From assembly GCA_030151565.1 (NCBI GenBank), contig JASLDM010000139.1, positions 1 to 35,812 on the forward strand: 35,812 nucleotides of DNA, written 5' to 3'. Of this stretch, positions 12,904 to 20,342 are shown one piece after another. The position numbers and the translations under genes are program-made. Source of the stretch: Flavobacterium sp. GTDB taxonomy: Bacteria > Bacteroidota > Bacteroidia > Flavobacteriales > Flavobacteriaceae. The notes beneath the pieces were generated by a model. The model was not told the DNA's origin and made no database searches. It was given only the letters and a program-made list of their open reading frames with translations. Every line of letters begins with the position of its first letter. Position 1 is the stretch's first letter.

Positions 12904-13878
12904 ATGGCTAAAATTCTAACCGGAGTACAAAGCACAGGAACTCCACACTTAGGAAATCTTTTAGGAGCAATAATACCTGCTGTAGAAATGGCAAACCTAA
13001 AAGAAAATGAGTCTTTTCTATTTATTGCTGACTTACATTCAGCAACACAAATAAAAGACGCTAAACTACTACATGAAAACACTTATAGTGTTGCAGCTGC
13101 TTGGCTTGCGTGTGGATTAGACCTTAATCATGTTACTTTTTATCGACAATCAGATGTACCACAAACAACTGAACTCACTTGGTATCTAAGCTGTTTTTTT
13201 CCATATCAACGTCTAACTTTAGCACATTCTTTCAAAGACAAAGCTTCTCATTTAGCCGATGTAAATGCAGGTCTATTTAGCTACCCTATGCTAATGGCTG
13301 CAGACATTTTGCTTTACGATGCAGAATTTGTACCCGTTGGAAAAGATCAATTACAACACCTTGAGATCACTAGAGATGTTGCTTCTAGATTTAATCATCA
13401 AATGGGAGAAACCTTCGTTTTACCTGAAGCAAAAATTGAGGAGGAAATCATGATTATCCCTGGAACAGATGGAGAAAAAATGAGTAAATCAAGAAACAAC
13501 TTCATTAATATTTTCCAAGAAGATAAGCCTTTACGCAAACAAGTAATGGCTATTGAAACAGATAGCACACCTCTTGAAGAACCTAAAAACCCTGATACTT
13601 GTAACGTATTTGCTATTTATAAATTACTAGCAACTCCAGCACAAATATCCGAAATGAGAACAAATTATGAAGGCGGAAATTATGGGTATGGTCATGCAAA
13701 ACAAGCTCTATATGAACTTATTCTAACACGTTTTGAAAAAGAAAGAAAAACATACGACTACTACATTAACAACATTGATGAGATAGATCAGCTTCTACAA
13801 ATTGGTGCAGCAAAAGCTTCTAAAATTGCCCAGAATACGCTTTCAAGAGTACGTGAAAAACTAGGTTATAGAAAATAA
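12904..13878 (+). CDS. trpS: Tryptophan--tRNA ligase
   Basis: TrpRS charges tRNA-Trp with tryptophan. From ATG at 12904 the protein has 324 residues, the normal bacterial size. It has the class I HIGH-type motif PHLGN at 14-18, the TrpRS-specific stretch MAADILLYDAEFVPVGKDQL around 131-150, and the KMSKS loop at 192-196 preceded by DGE. The C-terminal helical domain binds the anticodon. A TTG five codons upstream (12889) is open in frame. I chose the ATG because it begins MAKILTGVQSTG, as TrpRS proteins usually do. A MepB-family gene starts on the very next base after the stop codon, so the two form one transcription unit. Confidence 0.97.
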   Translation: MAKILTGVQSTGTPHLGNLLGAIIPAVEMANLKENESFLFIADLHSATQIKDAKLLHENTYSVAAAWLACGLDLNHVTFYRQSDVPQTTELTWYLSCFFPYQRLTLAHSFKDKASHLADVNAGLFSYPMLMAADILLYDAEFVPVGKDQLQHLEITRDVASRFNHQMGETFVLPEAKIEEEIMIIPGTDGEKMSKSRNNFINIFQEDKPLRKQVMAIETDSTPLEEPKNPDTCNVFAIYKLLATPAQISEMRTNYEGGNYGYGHAKQALYELILTRFEKERKTYDYYINNIDEIDQLLQIGAAKASKIAQNTLSRVREKLGYRK

Positions 13879-14370
13879 ATGCACACAACTTTAAACTTAC
13901 AGTCCTTTTATACGTCACTAGGACTAAATTACCAATATATTAATACAAATGTAGAGAGCAGCGCATACAATGCCTGCTCTTTTCTTTTAAATAAAAAAAT
14001 AGTTCTCTATAGAAAATCGAAAATTACTCCGAAAAAAATAGGCCAATTTGTAGCAATTTGGAAACGAGATGAACTTGGAAAAACAAGAGCTTATGAAGAG
14101 AGCGACAACTTAGATTTTTTAATCATCTATGCGGAGAGCGAAACAGAAACAGGTGAATTTATTTTCCCAAAACACCTTTTAATAGATAAAGGCATTATAT
14201 CTACTAAAAATAAGGATGGCAAAAGAGGTATTCGCGTATACCCAAGTTGGGATATTCCTAACAACAAACAAGCTATTGAAACACAAAAATGGCAATTAGA
14301 TTACTTTGTCAATCACAACCTAAAACCGGAACAATTAAAAAATTCGTTCAACAGCTTTATCAACCTTTAG
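13879..14370 (+). CDS. MepB family protein
   Basis: This 163-residue protein resembles the MepB family (named from the Staphylococcus aureus mepRAB operon; biochemical function not established). Supporting segments are IGQFVAIWKRDELGKTRAYEE (about 54-74), FLIIYAE, GEFIFPKHLLIDKGIIS and GKRGIRVYPSWD, in the family's usual order. No signal peptide or membrane helix is present. The ATG directly follows the trpS stop codon with zero spacing, so it likely depends on translation of trpS. The last four bases overlap the end of the convergent dprA. There is no multidrug transporter or MarR regulator nearby, so a link to drug export is not supported here. Confidence 0.8.
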   Translation: MHTTLNLQSFYTSLGLNYQYINTNVESSAYNACSFLLNKKIVLYRKSKITPKKIGQFVAIWKRDELGKTRAYEESDNLDFLIIYAESETETGEFIFPKHLLIDKGIISTKNKDGKRGIRVYPSWDIPNNKQAIETQKWQLDYFVNHNLKPEQLKNSFNSFINL

Positions 14371-15470
14371 ATAATTTCAAACCATTTACCAGGAAGGGGA
14401 CGAATCAATCCTTTCAGTTCCAGATTCAACAAAACAGTACTCACTTTATATACAGGCAATTGACAACCTATTGCTATTAAGTCAAGTAATTCCTTTTCAT
14501 TTTTTTTCAAAAAATCAAATACAATTCGTTCATCATCTGTCAATTCAACAAATAACTCAGGTTGAATTACTTTTTTAGCTTTCTTTTTCTGCTCCCAATT
14601 CAAAGCAACTATTATATCTTTTGCAGAAGTGAGCAATTGAGCGCGATTTGATTTTATTAAATCATTACACCCTTTACTCATAGCATCAGTTACACGACCC
14701 GGAACAGCAAAAACATCTCGATTATAATCATTTGCAAAGCGGACAGTATTCATAGAGCCTCCTCGGAAAGGACTTTCTATAACAATTGTTGCCGAACAAA
14801 CACCTGCTACAATTCGATTCCTTCTAATAAAATTTTCACGATCGATTTTATCAGACATCCAAAACTCTGAAACCAAACCTCCTTTTTCGCTTATCTTTTC
14901 GACATATTTCTTATGCTCAGAAGGATAAACTTGATTTAATCCATGACCTAAAATTGCAACTGTTTGCAAATCATTTTGCAAAGCGCTTAAATGCGCCGTA
15001 ATATCGACCCCATAAGCCAATCCACTAACAATAATTGGATTAAAGTCTTTTAATTCAGCAACTAATTTCTCACAAAAAGAAATCCCCATAGAAGTAGCTT
15101 GACGGGTTCCAACAATACTTATAACCTTATCATTATTCCAATCTACCGGCTTATTAGAAAAAAGAAGTGTAGGCCCATCAACACATTCTTTTAAAAGCTT
15201 AGGATAGTTCAAATCCTCAAAAAAACAAACTGAAATATTATTACGAATAATTTGTTCAATTTCTTTCTCAGCAGAATCAAAAATAGTTTTATCACTAAAG
15301 CTCTTCAACAAAACATCTCCTAATCCTGGAATTTTTAATAGCATTTTAGAATCCGCACGAAAAACCTCTATTGCACTTCCAAAATACTCAATCAAACGTT
15401 TACTCAATATTGAACCAATTCCAGGTAGTTTTTGAAGGGCTAAATTATAAAACAAATTGTCGTGATCCAT
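14367..15470 (-). CDS. dprA: DNA-processing protein DprA
   Basis: DprA (Smf) binds incoming single-stranded DNA during natural transformation and loads RecA. The 367 residues show an N-terminal helix-hairpin-helix-like region (LPGIGSILSKRLIEYFGS, 15-32). A Rossmann-like core follows with GTRQAT (121-126), SGLAYGVD (149-156), LGHGLNQVYPSEH (174-186), FIRRNRIVAG (215-224) and RGGSMNT. A C-terminal winged-helix-like domain runs from about 300 to 367. All core motifs are intact. It converges on the MepB-family gene, and their stop codons overlap in TTAG with no terminator between. Upstream it is divergent from the HU/SPOR gene; I found only a one-mismatch -7 element for it. No other competence genes lie in the window. 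Confidence 0.95.
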   Translation of the reverse strand: MDHDNLFYNLALQKLPGIGSILSKRLIEYFGSAIEVFRADSKMLLKIPGLGDVLLKSFSDKTIFDSAEKEIEQIIRNNISVCFFEDLNYPKLLKECVDGPTLLFSNKPVDWNNDKVISIVGTRQATSMGISFCEKLVAELKDFNPIIVSGLAYGVDITAHLSALQNDLQTVAILGHGLNQVYPSEHKKYVEKISEKGGLVSEFWMSDKIDRENFIRRNRIVAGVCSATIVIESPFRGGSMNTVRFANDYNRDVFAVPGRVTDAMSKGCNDLIKSNRAQLLTSAKDIIVALNWEQKKKAKKVIQPELFVELTDDERIVFDFLKKNEKELLDLIAIGCQLPVYKVSTVLLNLELKGLIRPLPGKWFEII

Positions 15471-15550
15471 AGTTTAAGAATTTAGATAAACCCCTAATTT
15501 ACAGATAAAAACAAAACCTTATATATTGTTAATAACATTTGTGAATAAAA

Positions 15551-15581
15551 TTTTGTTACCTATATTGATTGTTTAACTTTG
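15551..15581 (+). promoter_or_regulatory. Promoter of the HU/SPOR gene, very close to the start codon
   Basis: TTTTG at 15551-15555, an 18-base spacer and TAACTTTG at 15574-15581 match the TTG/TAnnTTTG arrangement very well. Only four bases separate the -7 element from the first ATG at 15586, so the transcript would begin at or within a few bases of the start codon. Confidence 0.75.
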
Positions 15582-15585
15582 TATT

Positions 15586-16515
15586 ATGATGATAGAGAAA
15601 CATATTTCGGCTTTACTATATAGATATCAATGTGTTATCGTTCCTGGATTTGGTGCTTTTTTGACCGAAATCCAGTCAGCTCGCTTTGAAGAGGAATCCC
15701 AAACATTTTTTCCTCCTCAAAAGACACTTTCATTCAATACTCATTTAAAGCACAATGATGGCTTATTAGCCAATCATATTGCTCAACAATCTCAAAAAAC
15801 ATACGAAGAAGCTGTAGCTCTCATTACAACGGCTGTTGAAGCATGGAAAATAGAACTACAACTAAATCATACATTAGCACTAAAAGAGATTGGATCTTTT
15901 GAAACTAATGCTGAAAACAATTTTGTATTTGAGCCCATTACGAACACAAATTATCTACCTACTTCTTTTGGACTAAGCAGAATAATAACTGCCCCTATTG
16001 ATAGAAATCCGCATATTCCTACTGCTGAAACTCCGGTAGTACCTTTAGTCGCAAAACCAAAAAGAGAATACACTTTCTTAAGATATGCAGCTATTTTTGT
16101 TATGTGCGCAGGAATTGGGGGAATTATATATCAAAACGAGTATAATGCTCACACTGTACAAGATACATTTGCTGTAAACAAAAATGTTCAAGAGCGCGTT
16201 CAAGATAAAATTCAACAAGCTACTTTTTTCATCGAAACCCCTGTGTCTCCGATTACATTAACCGTAAAAGAAGCTAAAGAAGTTCCAACACCATATCATA
16301 TAGTTGCTGGTGCTTATAAAAGCGAAGAAAATGCAACAAAAGCAAGAGAGCAATTAAAAGCAAAAGGGTTTGAAAACGCATCGTATCTAGGAAAAAACAA
16401 ATATGGTCTTTATCCTGTATTATACGGAAGTTTTTCTCAGATCGGAGCAGCTCAAGATGCTATGAGAACGATTCATAAAAAAGAAAACAAAGATGCATGG
16501 ATATTAATCCAATAA
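15586..16515 (+). CDS. HU-CCDC81 and SPOR domain membrane protein
   Basis: This 309-residue protein starts with an HU-like bacterial CCDC81 module (about 1-125, with LLYRYQCVIVPGFGAFLTEI and a second part near LNHTLALKEIGSF). A linker follows, then one membrane helix at about 164-183. It ends with a SPOR domain (236-309: YHIVAGAYKSEENA, then YPVLYGSFSQIGAAQ), which in other proteins binds denuded septal peptidoglycan. The topology is an N-terminal module in the cytoplasm and SPOR in the periplasm. This architecture is typical of Bacteroidota. A role at the division site is inferred from SPOR alone, and DNA binding by the HU-like part is not assured. Two ATGs are adjacent (15586 and 15589); the promoter is so close that the message looks leaderless. 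Confidence 0.9.
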   Translation: MMIEKHISALLYRYQCVIVPGFGAFLTEIQSARFEEESQTFFPPQKTLSFNTHLKHNDGLLANHIAQQSQKTYEEAVALITTAVEAWKIELQLNHTLALKEIGSFETNAENNFVFEPITNTNYLPTSFGLSRIITAPIDRNPHIPTAETPVVPLVAKPKREYTFLRYAAIFVMCAGIGGIIYQNEYNAHTVQDTFAVNKNVQERVQDKIQQATFFIETPVSPITLTVKEAKEVPTPYHIVAGAYKSEENATKAREQLKAKGFENASYLGKNKYGLYPVLYGSFSQIGAAQDAMRTIHKKENKDAWILIQ

Positions 16516-16527
16516 GTCCCCTATACA

Positions 16528-16558
16528 AATCCTGAAAAAAACATTCAGGATTTTTTTT
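16528..16558 (+). terminator. Intrinsic terminator of the HU/SPOR gene
   Basis: AATCCTGAA (16528-16536) pairs with TTCAGGATT (16544-16552) around a 7-base loop, followed by T to position 16558. It lies 13 bases after the stop codon and before a new promoter. Confidence 0.85.
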
Positions 16559-16572
16559 ATTTTAATTGTCTT

Positions 16573-16580
16573 TATATTTG
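16573..16580 (+). promoter_or_regulatory. Promoter -7 element of the thioesterase-nuclease unit
   Basis: TATATTTG matches TAnnTTTG exactly, 10 bases before the ATG at 16591. The leader would be about 5 bases long. No -33 TTG is visible, because the usual position falls in the preceding terminator's T-tract. Confidence 0.6.
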
Positions 16581-16590
16581 CAAAAAAAAC

Positions 16591-17100
16591 ATGGAACCAA
16601 AATTAGTATCACATTCTACCACAGTAGTAACAGACTTAGTATTACCAGGTGAAACAAACCCGCTAAACAATATGTTTGGAGGAGAACTATTAGCTCGAAT
16701 GGATCGTGCTGCAAGTATTTCCGCTAGAAGACATTCAAGACGCGTTTGTGTAACGGCTTCTGTTAATCACGTTGCATTTAATCGTCCTATACCTTTAGGA
16801 AGTGTAGTTACAGTTGAAGCAAAAATATCTAGAGCCTTTAAAACATCAATGGAAGTGTTTATTGATGTTTGGATCGAAGATCGTGAATCTGGTATCAAAA
16901 ACAAAGCAAATGAAGCCATCTACACATTTGTAGCTGTTGACGAAACTGGAAACCCAGTAGCTATTCCCGAAATTATCCCAGAAACAGAATTAGAAAAAAA
17001 ACGTTTTGAAGCCGCATTACGCAGAAAGCAACTAAGCTTAGTTTTAGCTGGTAAAATGAACCCAAGTGATGCAACGGAATTAAAAGCTTTATTTAGTTAA
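16591..17100 (+). CDS. Acyl-CoA thioesterase (hotdog fold, YciA/BFIT type)
   Basis: This enzyme should hydrolyse acyl-CoA to free fatty acid and CoA in the cytoplasm. The 169 residues hold one hotdog domain. The block NPLNNMFGGELLARMD (23-38) is the hallmark of the YciA/Acot7 group, with the conserved Asn and Asp that form the active site between subunits. It is followed by ITAS-like VCVTASVNHVAFNRPIPLGS and the long beta-strands of the fold. The C-terminal helix rich in Glu, Lys and Arg is usual. It is the first gene of a two-gene unit, 3 bases before the secreted nuclease. The two products work in different compartments, so shared transcription probably does not mean shared function. Confidence 0.93.
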   Translation: MEPKLVSHSTTVVTDLVLPGETNPLNNMFGGELLARMDRAASISARRHSRRVCVTASVNHVAFNRPIPLGSVVTVEAKISRAFKTSMEVFIDVWIEDRESGIKNKANEAIYTFVAVDETGNPVAIPEIIPETELEKKRFEAALRRKQLSLVLAGKMNPSDATELKALFS

Positions 17101-17103
17101 GAA

Positions 17104-17886
17104 ATGAAAAAAATACTTTTTACACTTATTGCCATTCTATGTTTAAACGTATCTTCTGCTTTAGCATGGGGAACCACAGGACATCGCGTTGTGGCTGAAG
17201 TAGCAGAGCAACTCTTAAACAGAAAGGCCAAAAGAGCAATCAAAAAAATCATCGGAGATCAAAAATTAGCCTATTGGGCAAATTGGCCAGATTTTATTAA
17301 ATCCGACCCTAGTTGGAAATATGCAGATGGATGGCACTACGTAAATATCCCAGGGAATTTAAGCCGTGATGCTTTCGACAAGGAACTAGAAGCTTCAACA
17401 GATGCTAATCTATATAAAAAAGCTCTTTTTTTTATTGAAGAACTAAAAGACAAAAACCTAAGTCTTAAGAAAAAACAAGAATACCTTTATTTCCTAGTTC
17501 ATATGATTGGAGATGCACACCAACCTTTACACATTGGTCGATTTGAAGATTTAGGAGGAAATAAAGTTTCAGTGGAATGGTTTCGAAAAAAGACTAATTT
17601 ACATACCTTATGGGACTCAAAATTAGTAGATTTTGAACAATATAGCTATACAGAATACACGCGTGTATTAAATATCCACGATAAAAAATATAACGCACAA
17701 TTAGCTTCGGGCACTTTGTTAGATTGGATTTACGACTCCTATTCTTTAGCAAACGAAATCTATAAAATAGAACCAGAAGCTTCATTAAGTTATCGCTATC
17801 ATTTTGATCATAAACAAAATGTAGAAAGCCAACTTCTAAAGGGAGGTCTTCGATTAGCAAAAGTATTGAATAGTATATTCGGTTAA
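17104..17886 (+). CDS. Secreted S1/P1-type zinc nuclease
   Basis: S1/P1 nucleases cut single-stranded DNA and RNA and remove 3' phosphates from nucleotides using three zinc ions. The 260-residue precursor has a signal peptide (1-21, ending SALA), so the mature enzyme begins at Trp22. This matters because the N-terminal Trp itself is a zinc ligand. The ligand set matches P1 nuclease in spacing: Trp22, His27, Asp63, His78, His133, Asp137, His143, His167, Asp171. The core motif is HMIGDAHQPLH. The enzyme should be periplasmic or exported and would scavenge phosphate and nucleosides. It follows the thioesterase by 3 bases and ends at the terminator on the palindrome axis, directly facing its own copy. 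Confidence 0.95.
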   Translation: MKKILFTLIAILCLNVSSALAWGTTGHRVVAEVAEQLLNRKAKRAIKKIIGDQKLAYWANWPDFIKSDPSWKYADGWHYVNIPGNLSRDAFDKELEASTDANLYKKALFFIEELKDKNLSLKKKQEYLYFLVHMIGDAHQPLHIGRFEDLGGNKVSVEWFRKKTNLHTLWDSKLVDFEQYSYTEYTRVLNIHDKKYNAQLASGTLLDWIYDSYSLANEIYKIEPEASLSYRYHFDHKQNVESQLLKGGLRLAKVLNSIFG

Positions 17887-17926
17887 TAAAAAAAGGGTTG
17901 TCTTTTAAAAGACAACCCTTTTTTTA
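17887..17926. terminator. Perfectly palindromic intrinsic terminator at the axis
   Basis: The 40 bases between the two facing nuclease stop codons are self-complementary with no unpaired base: A7, GGGTTGTCTTTT, then its mirror and T7. The axis falls between 17906 and 17907 in TTTT/AAAA. Such a stem flanked by A and T tracts is the normal form of a terminator in this organism (compare 9295-9330). In the source genome a terminator with this sequence probably follows the nuclease gene, and the fold-back happened there. Confidence 0.9.
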
Positions 17927-18709
17927 TTAACCGAATATACTATTCAATACTTTTGCTAATCGAAGACCTCCCTTTAGAAGTTGGCTTTCTACATTTTGTT
18001 TATGATCAAAATGATAGCGATAACTTAATGAAGCTTCTGGTTCTATTTTATAGATTTCGTTTGCTAAAGAATAGGAGTCGTAAATCCAATCTAACAAAGT
18101 GCCCGAAGCTAATTGTGCGTTATATTTTTTATCGTGGATATTTAATACACGCGTGTATTCTGTATAGCTATATTGTTCAAAATCTACTAATTTTGAGTCC
18201 CATAAGGTATGTAAATTAGTCTTTTTTCGAAACCATTCCACTGAAACTTTATTTCCTCCTAAATCTTCAAATCGACCAATGTGTAAAGGTTGGTGTGCAT
18301 CTCCAATCATATGAACTAGGAAATAAAGGTATTCTTGTTTTTTCTTAAGACTTAGGTTTTTGTCTTTTAGTTCTTCAATAAAAAAAAGAGCTTTTTTATA
18401 TAGATTAGCATCTGTTGAAGCTTCTAGTTCCTTGTCGAAAGCATCACGGCTTAAATTCCCTGGGATATTTACGTAGTGCCATCCATCTGCATATTTCCAA
18501 CTAGGGTCGGATTTAATAAAATCTGGCCAATTTGCCCAATAGGCTAATTTTTGATCTCCGATGATTTTTTTGATTGCTCTTTTGGCCTTTCTGTTTAAGA
18601 GTTGCTCTGCTACTTCAGCCACAACGCGATGTCCTGTGGTTCCCCATGCTAAAGCAGAAGATACGTTTAAACATAGAATGGCAATAAGTGTAAAAAGTAT
18701 TTTTTTCAT
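17927..18709 (-). CDS. Secreted S1/P1-type zinc nuclease (right-arm copy)
   Basis: This is a base-identical mirror copy of the nuclease at 17104-17886, with the same 21-residue signal peptide, Trp22 at the mature N-terminus and the full set of zinc ligands. It converges on that copy across the shared 40-base terminator. Confidence 0.93.
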   Translation of the reverse strand: MKKILFTLIAILCLNVSSALAWGTTGHRVVAEVAEQLLNRKAKRAIKKIIGDQKLAYWANWPDFIKSDPSWKYADGWHYVNIPGNLSRDAFDKELEASTDANLYKKALFFIEELKDKNLSLKKKQEYLYFLVHMIGDAHQPLHIGRFEDLGGNKVSVEWFRKKTNLHTLWDSKLVDFEQYSYTEYTRVLNIHDKKYNAQLASGTLLDWIYDSYSLANEIYKIEPEASLSYRYHFDHKQNVESQLLKGGLRLAKVLNSIFG

Positions 18710-18712
18710 TTC

Positions 18713-19222
18713 TTAACTAAATAAAGCTTTTAATTCCGTTGCATCACTTGGGTTCATTTTACCAGCTAAAACTAAGCTTAGTTGCTTTCTGCGTAATGCG
18801 GCTTCAAAACGTTTTTTTTCTAATTCTGTTTCTGGGATAATTTCGGGAATAGCTACTGGGTTTCCAGTTTCGTCAACAGCTACAAATGTGTAGATGGCTT
18901 CATTTGCTTTGTTTTTGATACCAGATTCACGATCTTCGATCCAAACATCAATAAACACTTCCATTGATGTTTTAAAGGCTCTAGATATTTTTGCTTCAAC
19001 TGTAACTACACTTCCTAAAGGTATAGGACGATTAAATGCAACGTGATTAACAGAAGCCGTTACACAAACGCGTCTTGAATGTCTTCTAGCGGAAATACTT
19101 GCAGCACGATCCATTCGAGCTAATAGTTCTCCTCCAAACATATTGTTTAGCGGGTTTGTTTCACCTGGTAATACTAAGTCTGTTACTACTGTGGTAGAAT
19201 GTGATACTAATTTTGGTTCCAT
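18713..19222 (-). CDS. Acyl-CoA thioesterase, hotdog fold (right-arm copy)
   Basis: An identical mirror of the 169-residue thioesterase at 16591-17100, with the same NPLNNMFGGELLARMD active-site block. It is the first gene of the two-gene unit with the nuclease, 3 bases apart. Confidence 0.92.
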   Translation of the reverse strand: MEPKLVSHSTTVVTDLVLPGETNPLNNMFGGELLARMDRAASISARRHSRRVCVTASVNHVAFNRPIPLGSVVTVEAKISRAFKTSMEVFIDVWIEDRESGIKNKANEAIYTFVAVDETGNPVAIPEIIPETELEKKRFEAALRRKQLSLVLAGKMNPSDATELKALFS

Positions 19223-19232
19223 GTTTTTTTTG

Positions 19233-19240
19233 CAAATATA
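19233..19240 (-). promoter_or_regulatory. Promoter -7 element of the thioesterase-nuclease unit (right-arm copy)
   Basis: TATATTTG on the minus strand, 10 bases before the thioesterase ATG; mirror of 16573-16580. Confidence 0.6.
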
Positions 19241-19254
19241 AAGACAATTAAAAT

Positions 19255-19285
19255 AAAAAAAATCCTGAATGTTTTTTTCAGGATT
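19255..19285 (-). terminator. Intrinsic terminator of the HU/SPOR gene (right-arm copy)
   Basis: A 9-pair stem, 7-base loop and T-tract on the minus strand; mirror of 16528-16558. Confidence 0.85.
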
Positions 19286-19297
19286 TGTATAGGGGAC

Positions 19298-20227
19298 TTA
19301 TTGGATTAATATCCATGCATCTTTGTTTTCTTTTTTATGAATCGTTCTCATAGCATCTTGAGCTGCTCCGATCTGAGAAAAACTTCCGTATAATACAGGA
19401 TAAAGACCATATTTGTTTTTTCCTAGATACGATGCGTTTTCAAACCCTTTTGCTTTTAATTGCTCTCTTGCTTTTGTTGCATTTTCTTCGCTTTTATAAG
19501 CACCAGCAACTATATGATATGGTGTTGGAACTTCTTTAGCTTCTTTTACGGTTAATGTAATCGGAGACACAGGGGTTTCGATGAAAAAAGTAGCTTGTTG
19601 AATTTTATCTTGAACGCGCTCTTGAACATTTTTGTTTACAGCAAATGTATCTTGTACAGTGTGAGCATTATACTCGTTTTGATATATAATTCCCCCAATT
19701 CCTGCGCACATAACAAAAATAGCTGCATATCTTAAGAAAGTGTATTCTCTTTTTGGTTTTGCGACTAAAGGTACTACCGGAGTTTCAGCAGTAGGAATAT
19801 GCGGATTTCTATCAATAGGGGCAGTTATTATTCTGCTTAGTCCAAAAGAAGTAGGTAGATAATTTGTGTTCGTAATGGGCTCAAATACAAAATTGTTTTC
19901 AGCATTAGTTTCAAAAGATCCAATCTCTTTTAGTGCTAATGTATGATTTAGTTGTAGTTCTATTTTCCATGCTTCAACAGCCGTTGTAATGAGAGCTACA
20001 GCTTCTTCGTATGTTTTTTGAGATTGTTGAGCAATATGATTGGCTAATAAGCCATCATTGTGCTTTAAATGAGTATTGAATGAAAGTGTCTTTTGAGGAG
20101 GAAAAAATGTTTGGGATTCCTCTTCAAAGCGAGCTGACTGGATTTCGGTCAAAAAAGCACCAAATCCAGGAACGATAACACATTGATATCTATATAGTAA
20201 AGCCGAAATATGTTTCTCTATCATCAT
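19298..20227 (-). CDS. HU-CCDC81 and SPOR domain membrane protein (right-arm copy)
   Basis: The protein is identical to that at 15586-16515: HU-like N-terminal module, one membrane helix near 164-183 and a C-terminal SPOR domain. The close, complete promoter and apparent lack of a 5' leader are reproduced. Confidence 0.9.
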   Translation of the reverse strand: MMIEKHISALLYRYQCVIVPGFGAFLTEIQSARFEEESQTFFPPQKTLSFNTHLKHNDGLLANHIAQQSQKTYEEAVALITTAVEAWKIELQLNHTLALKEIGSFETNAENNFVFEPITNTNYLPTSFGLSRIITAPIDRNPHIPTAETPVVPLVAKPKREYTFLRYAAIFVMCAGIGGIIYQNEYNAHTVQDTFAVNKNVQERVQDKIQQATFFIETPVSPITLTVKEAKEVPTPYHIVAGAYKSEENATKAREQLKAKGFENASYLGKNKYGLYPVLYGSFSQIGAAQDAMRTIHKKENKDAWILIQ

Positions 20228-20231
20228 AATA

Positions 20232-20262
20232 CAAAGTTAAACAATCAATATAGGTAACAAAA
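20232..20262 (-). promoter_or_regulatory. Promoter of the HU/SPOR gene (right-arm copy)
   Basis: TTTTG, an 18-base spacer and TAACTTTG on the minus strand, ending four bases from the start codon. Confidence 0.75.
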
Positions 20263-20342
20263 TTTTATTCACAAATGTTATTAACAATATATAAGGTTTT
20301 GTTTTTATCTGTAAATTAGGGGTTTATCTAAATTCTTAAACT

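Larger units (their letters stand above)
1..17906 (+). repeat. Left arm of a perfect 35.8-kb palindrome
   Basis: The first bases of the window are the exact reverse complement of the last ones, and every gene here reappears with an identical protein at mirrored positions (left plus right coordinate equals 35813). Promoters, hairpins and intergenic spacers match as well. Stretches compared directly at the ends, around 8421-8480, in trpS and at the centre showed no mismatch. Arm length is 17,906 bases with no spacer. That the repeat exists is seen directly. Whether it exists in a cell is a separate question, and an assembly or amplification fold-back is the leading explanation. Confidence 0.99.

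Noticed and set aside
12882..13082. 66-codon minus-strand frame over the start of trpS
   Set aside because: Antisense shadow of the class I synthetase N-terminus.
14289..14480. 63-codon plus-strand frame across the end of the MepB gene and the end of dprA
   Set aside because: It overlaps both converging genes out of frame and has poly-Gln/Phe-rich composition. The mirror is 21333-21524.
17594..17860. 88-codon minus-strand frame inside the nuclease gene (and mirror 17953-18219)
   Set aside because: Antisense shadow; the nuclease frame has all its zinc ligands and a signal peptide.
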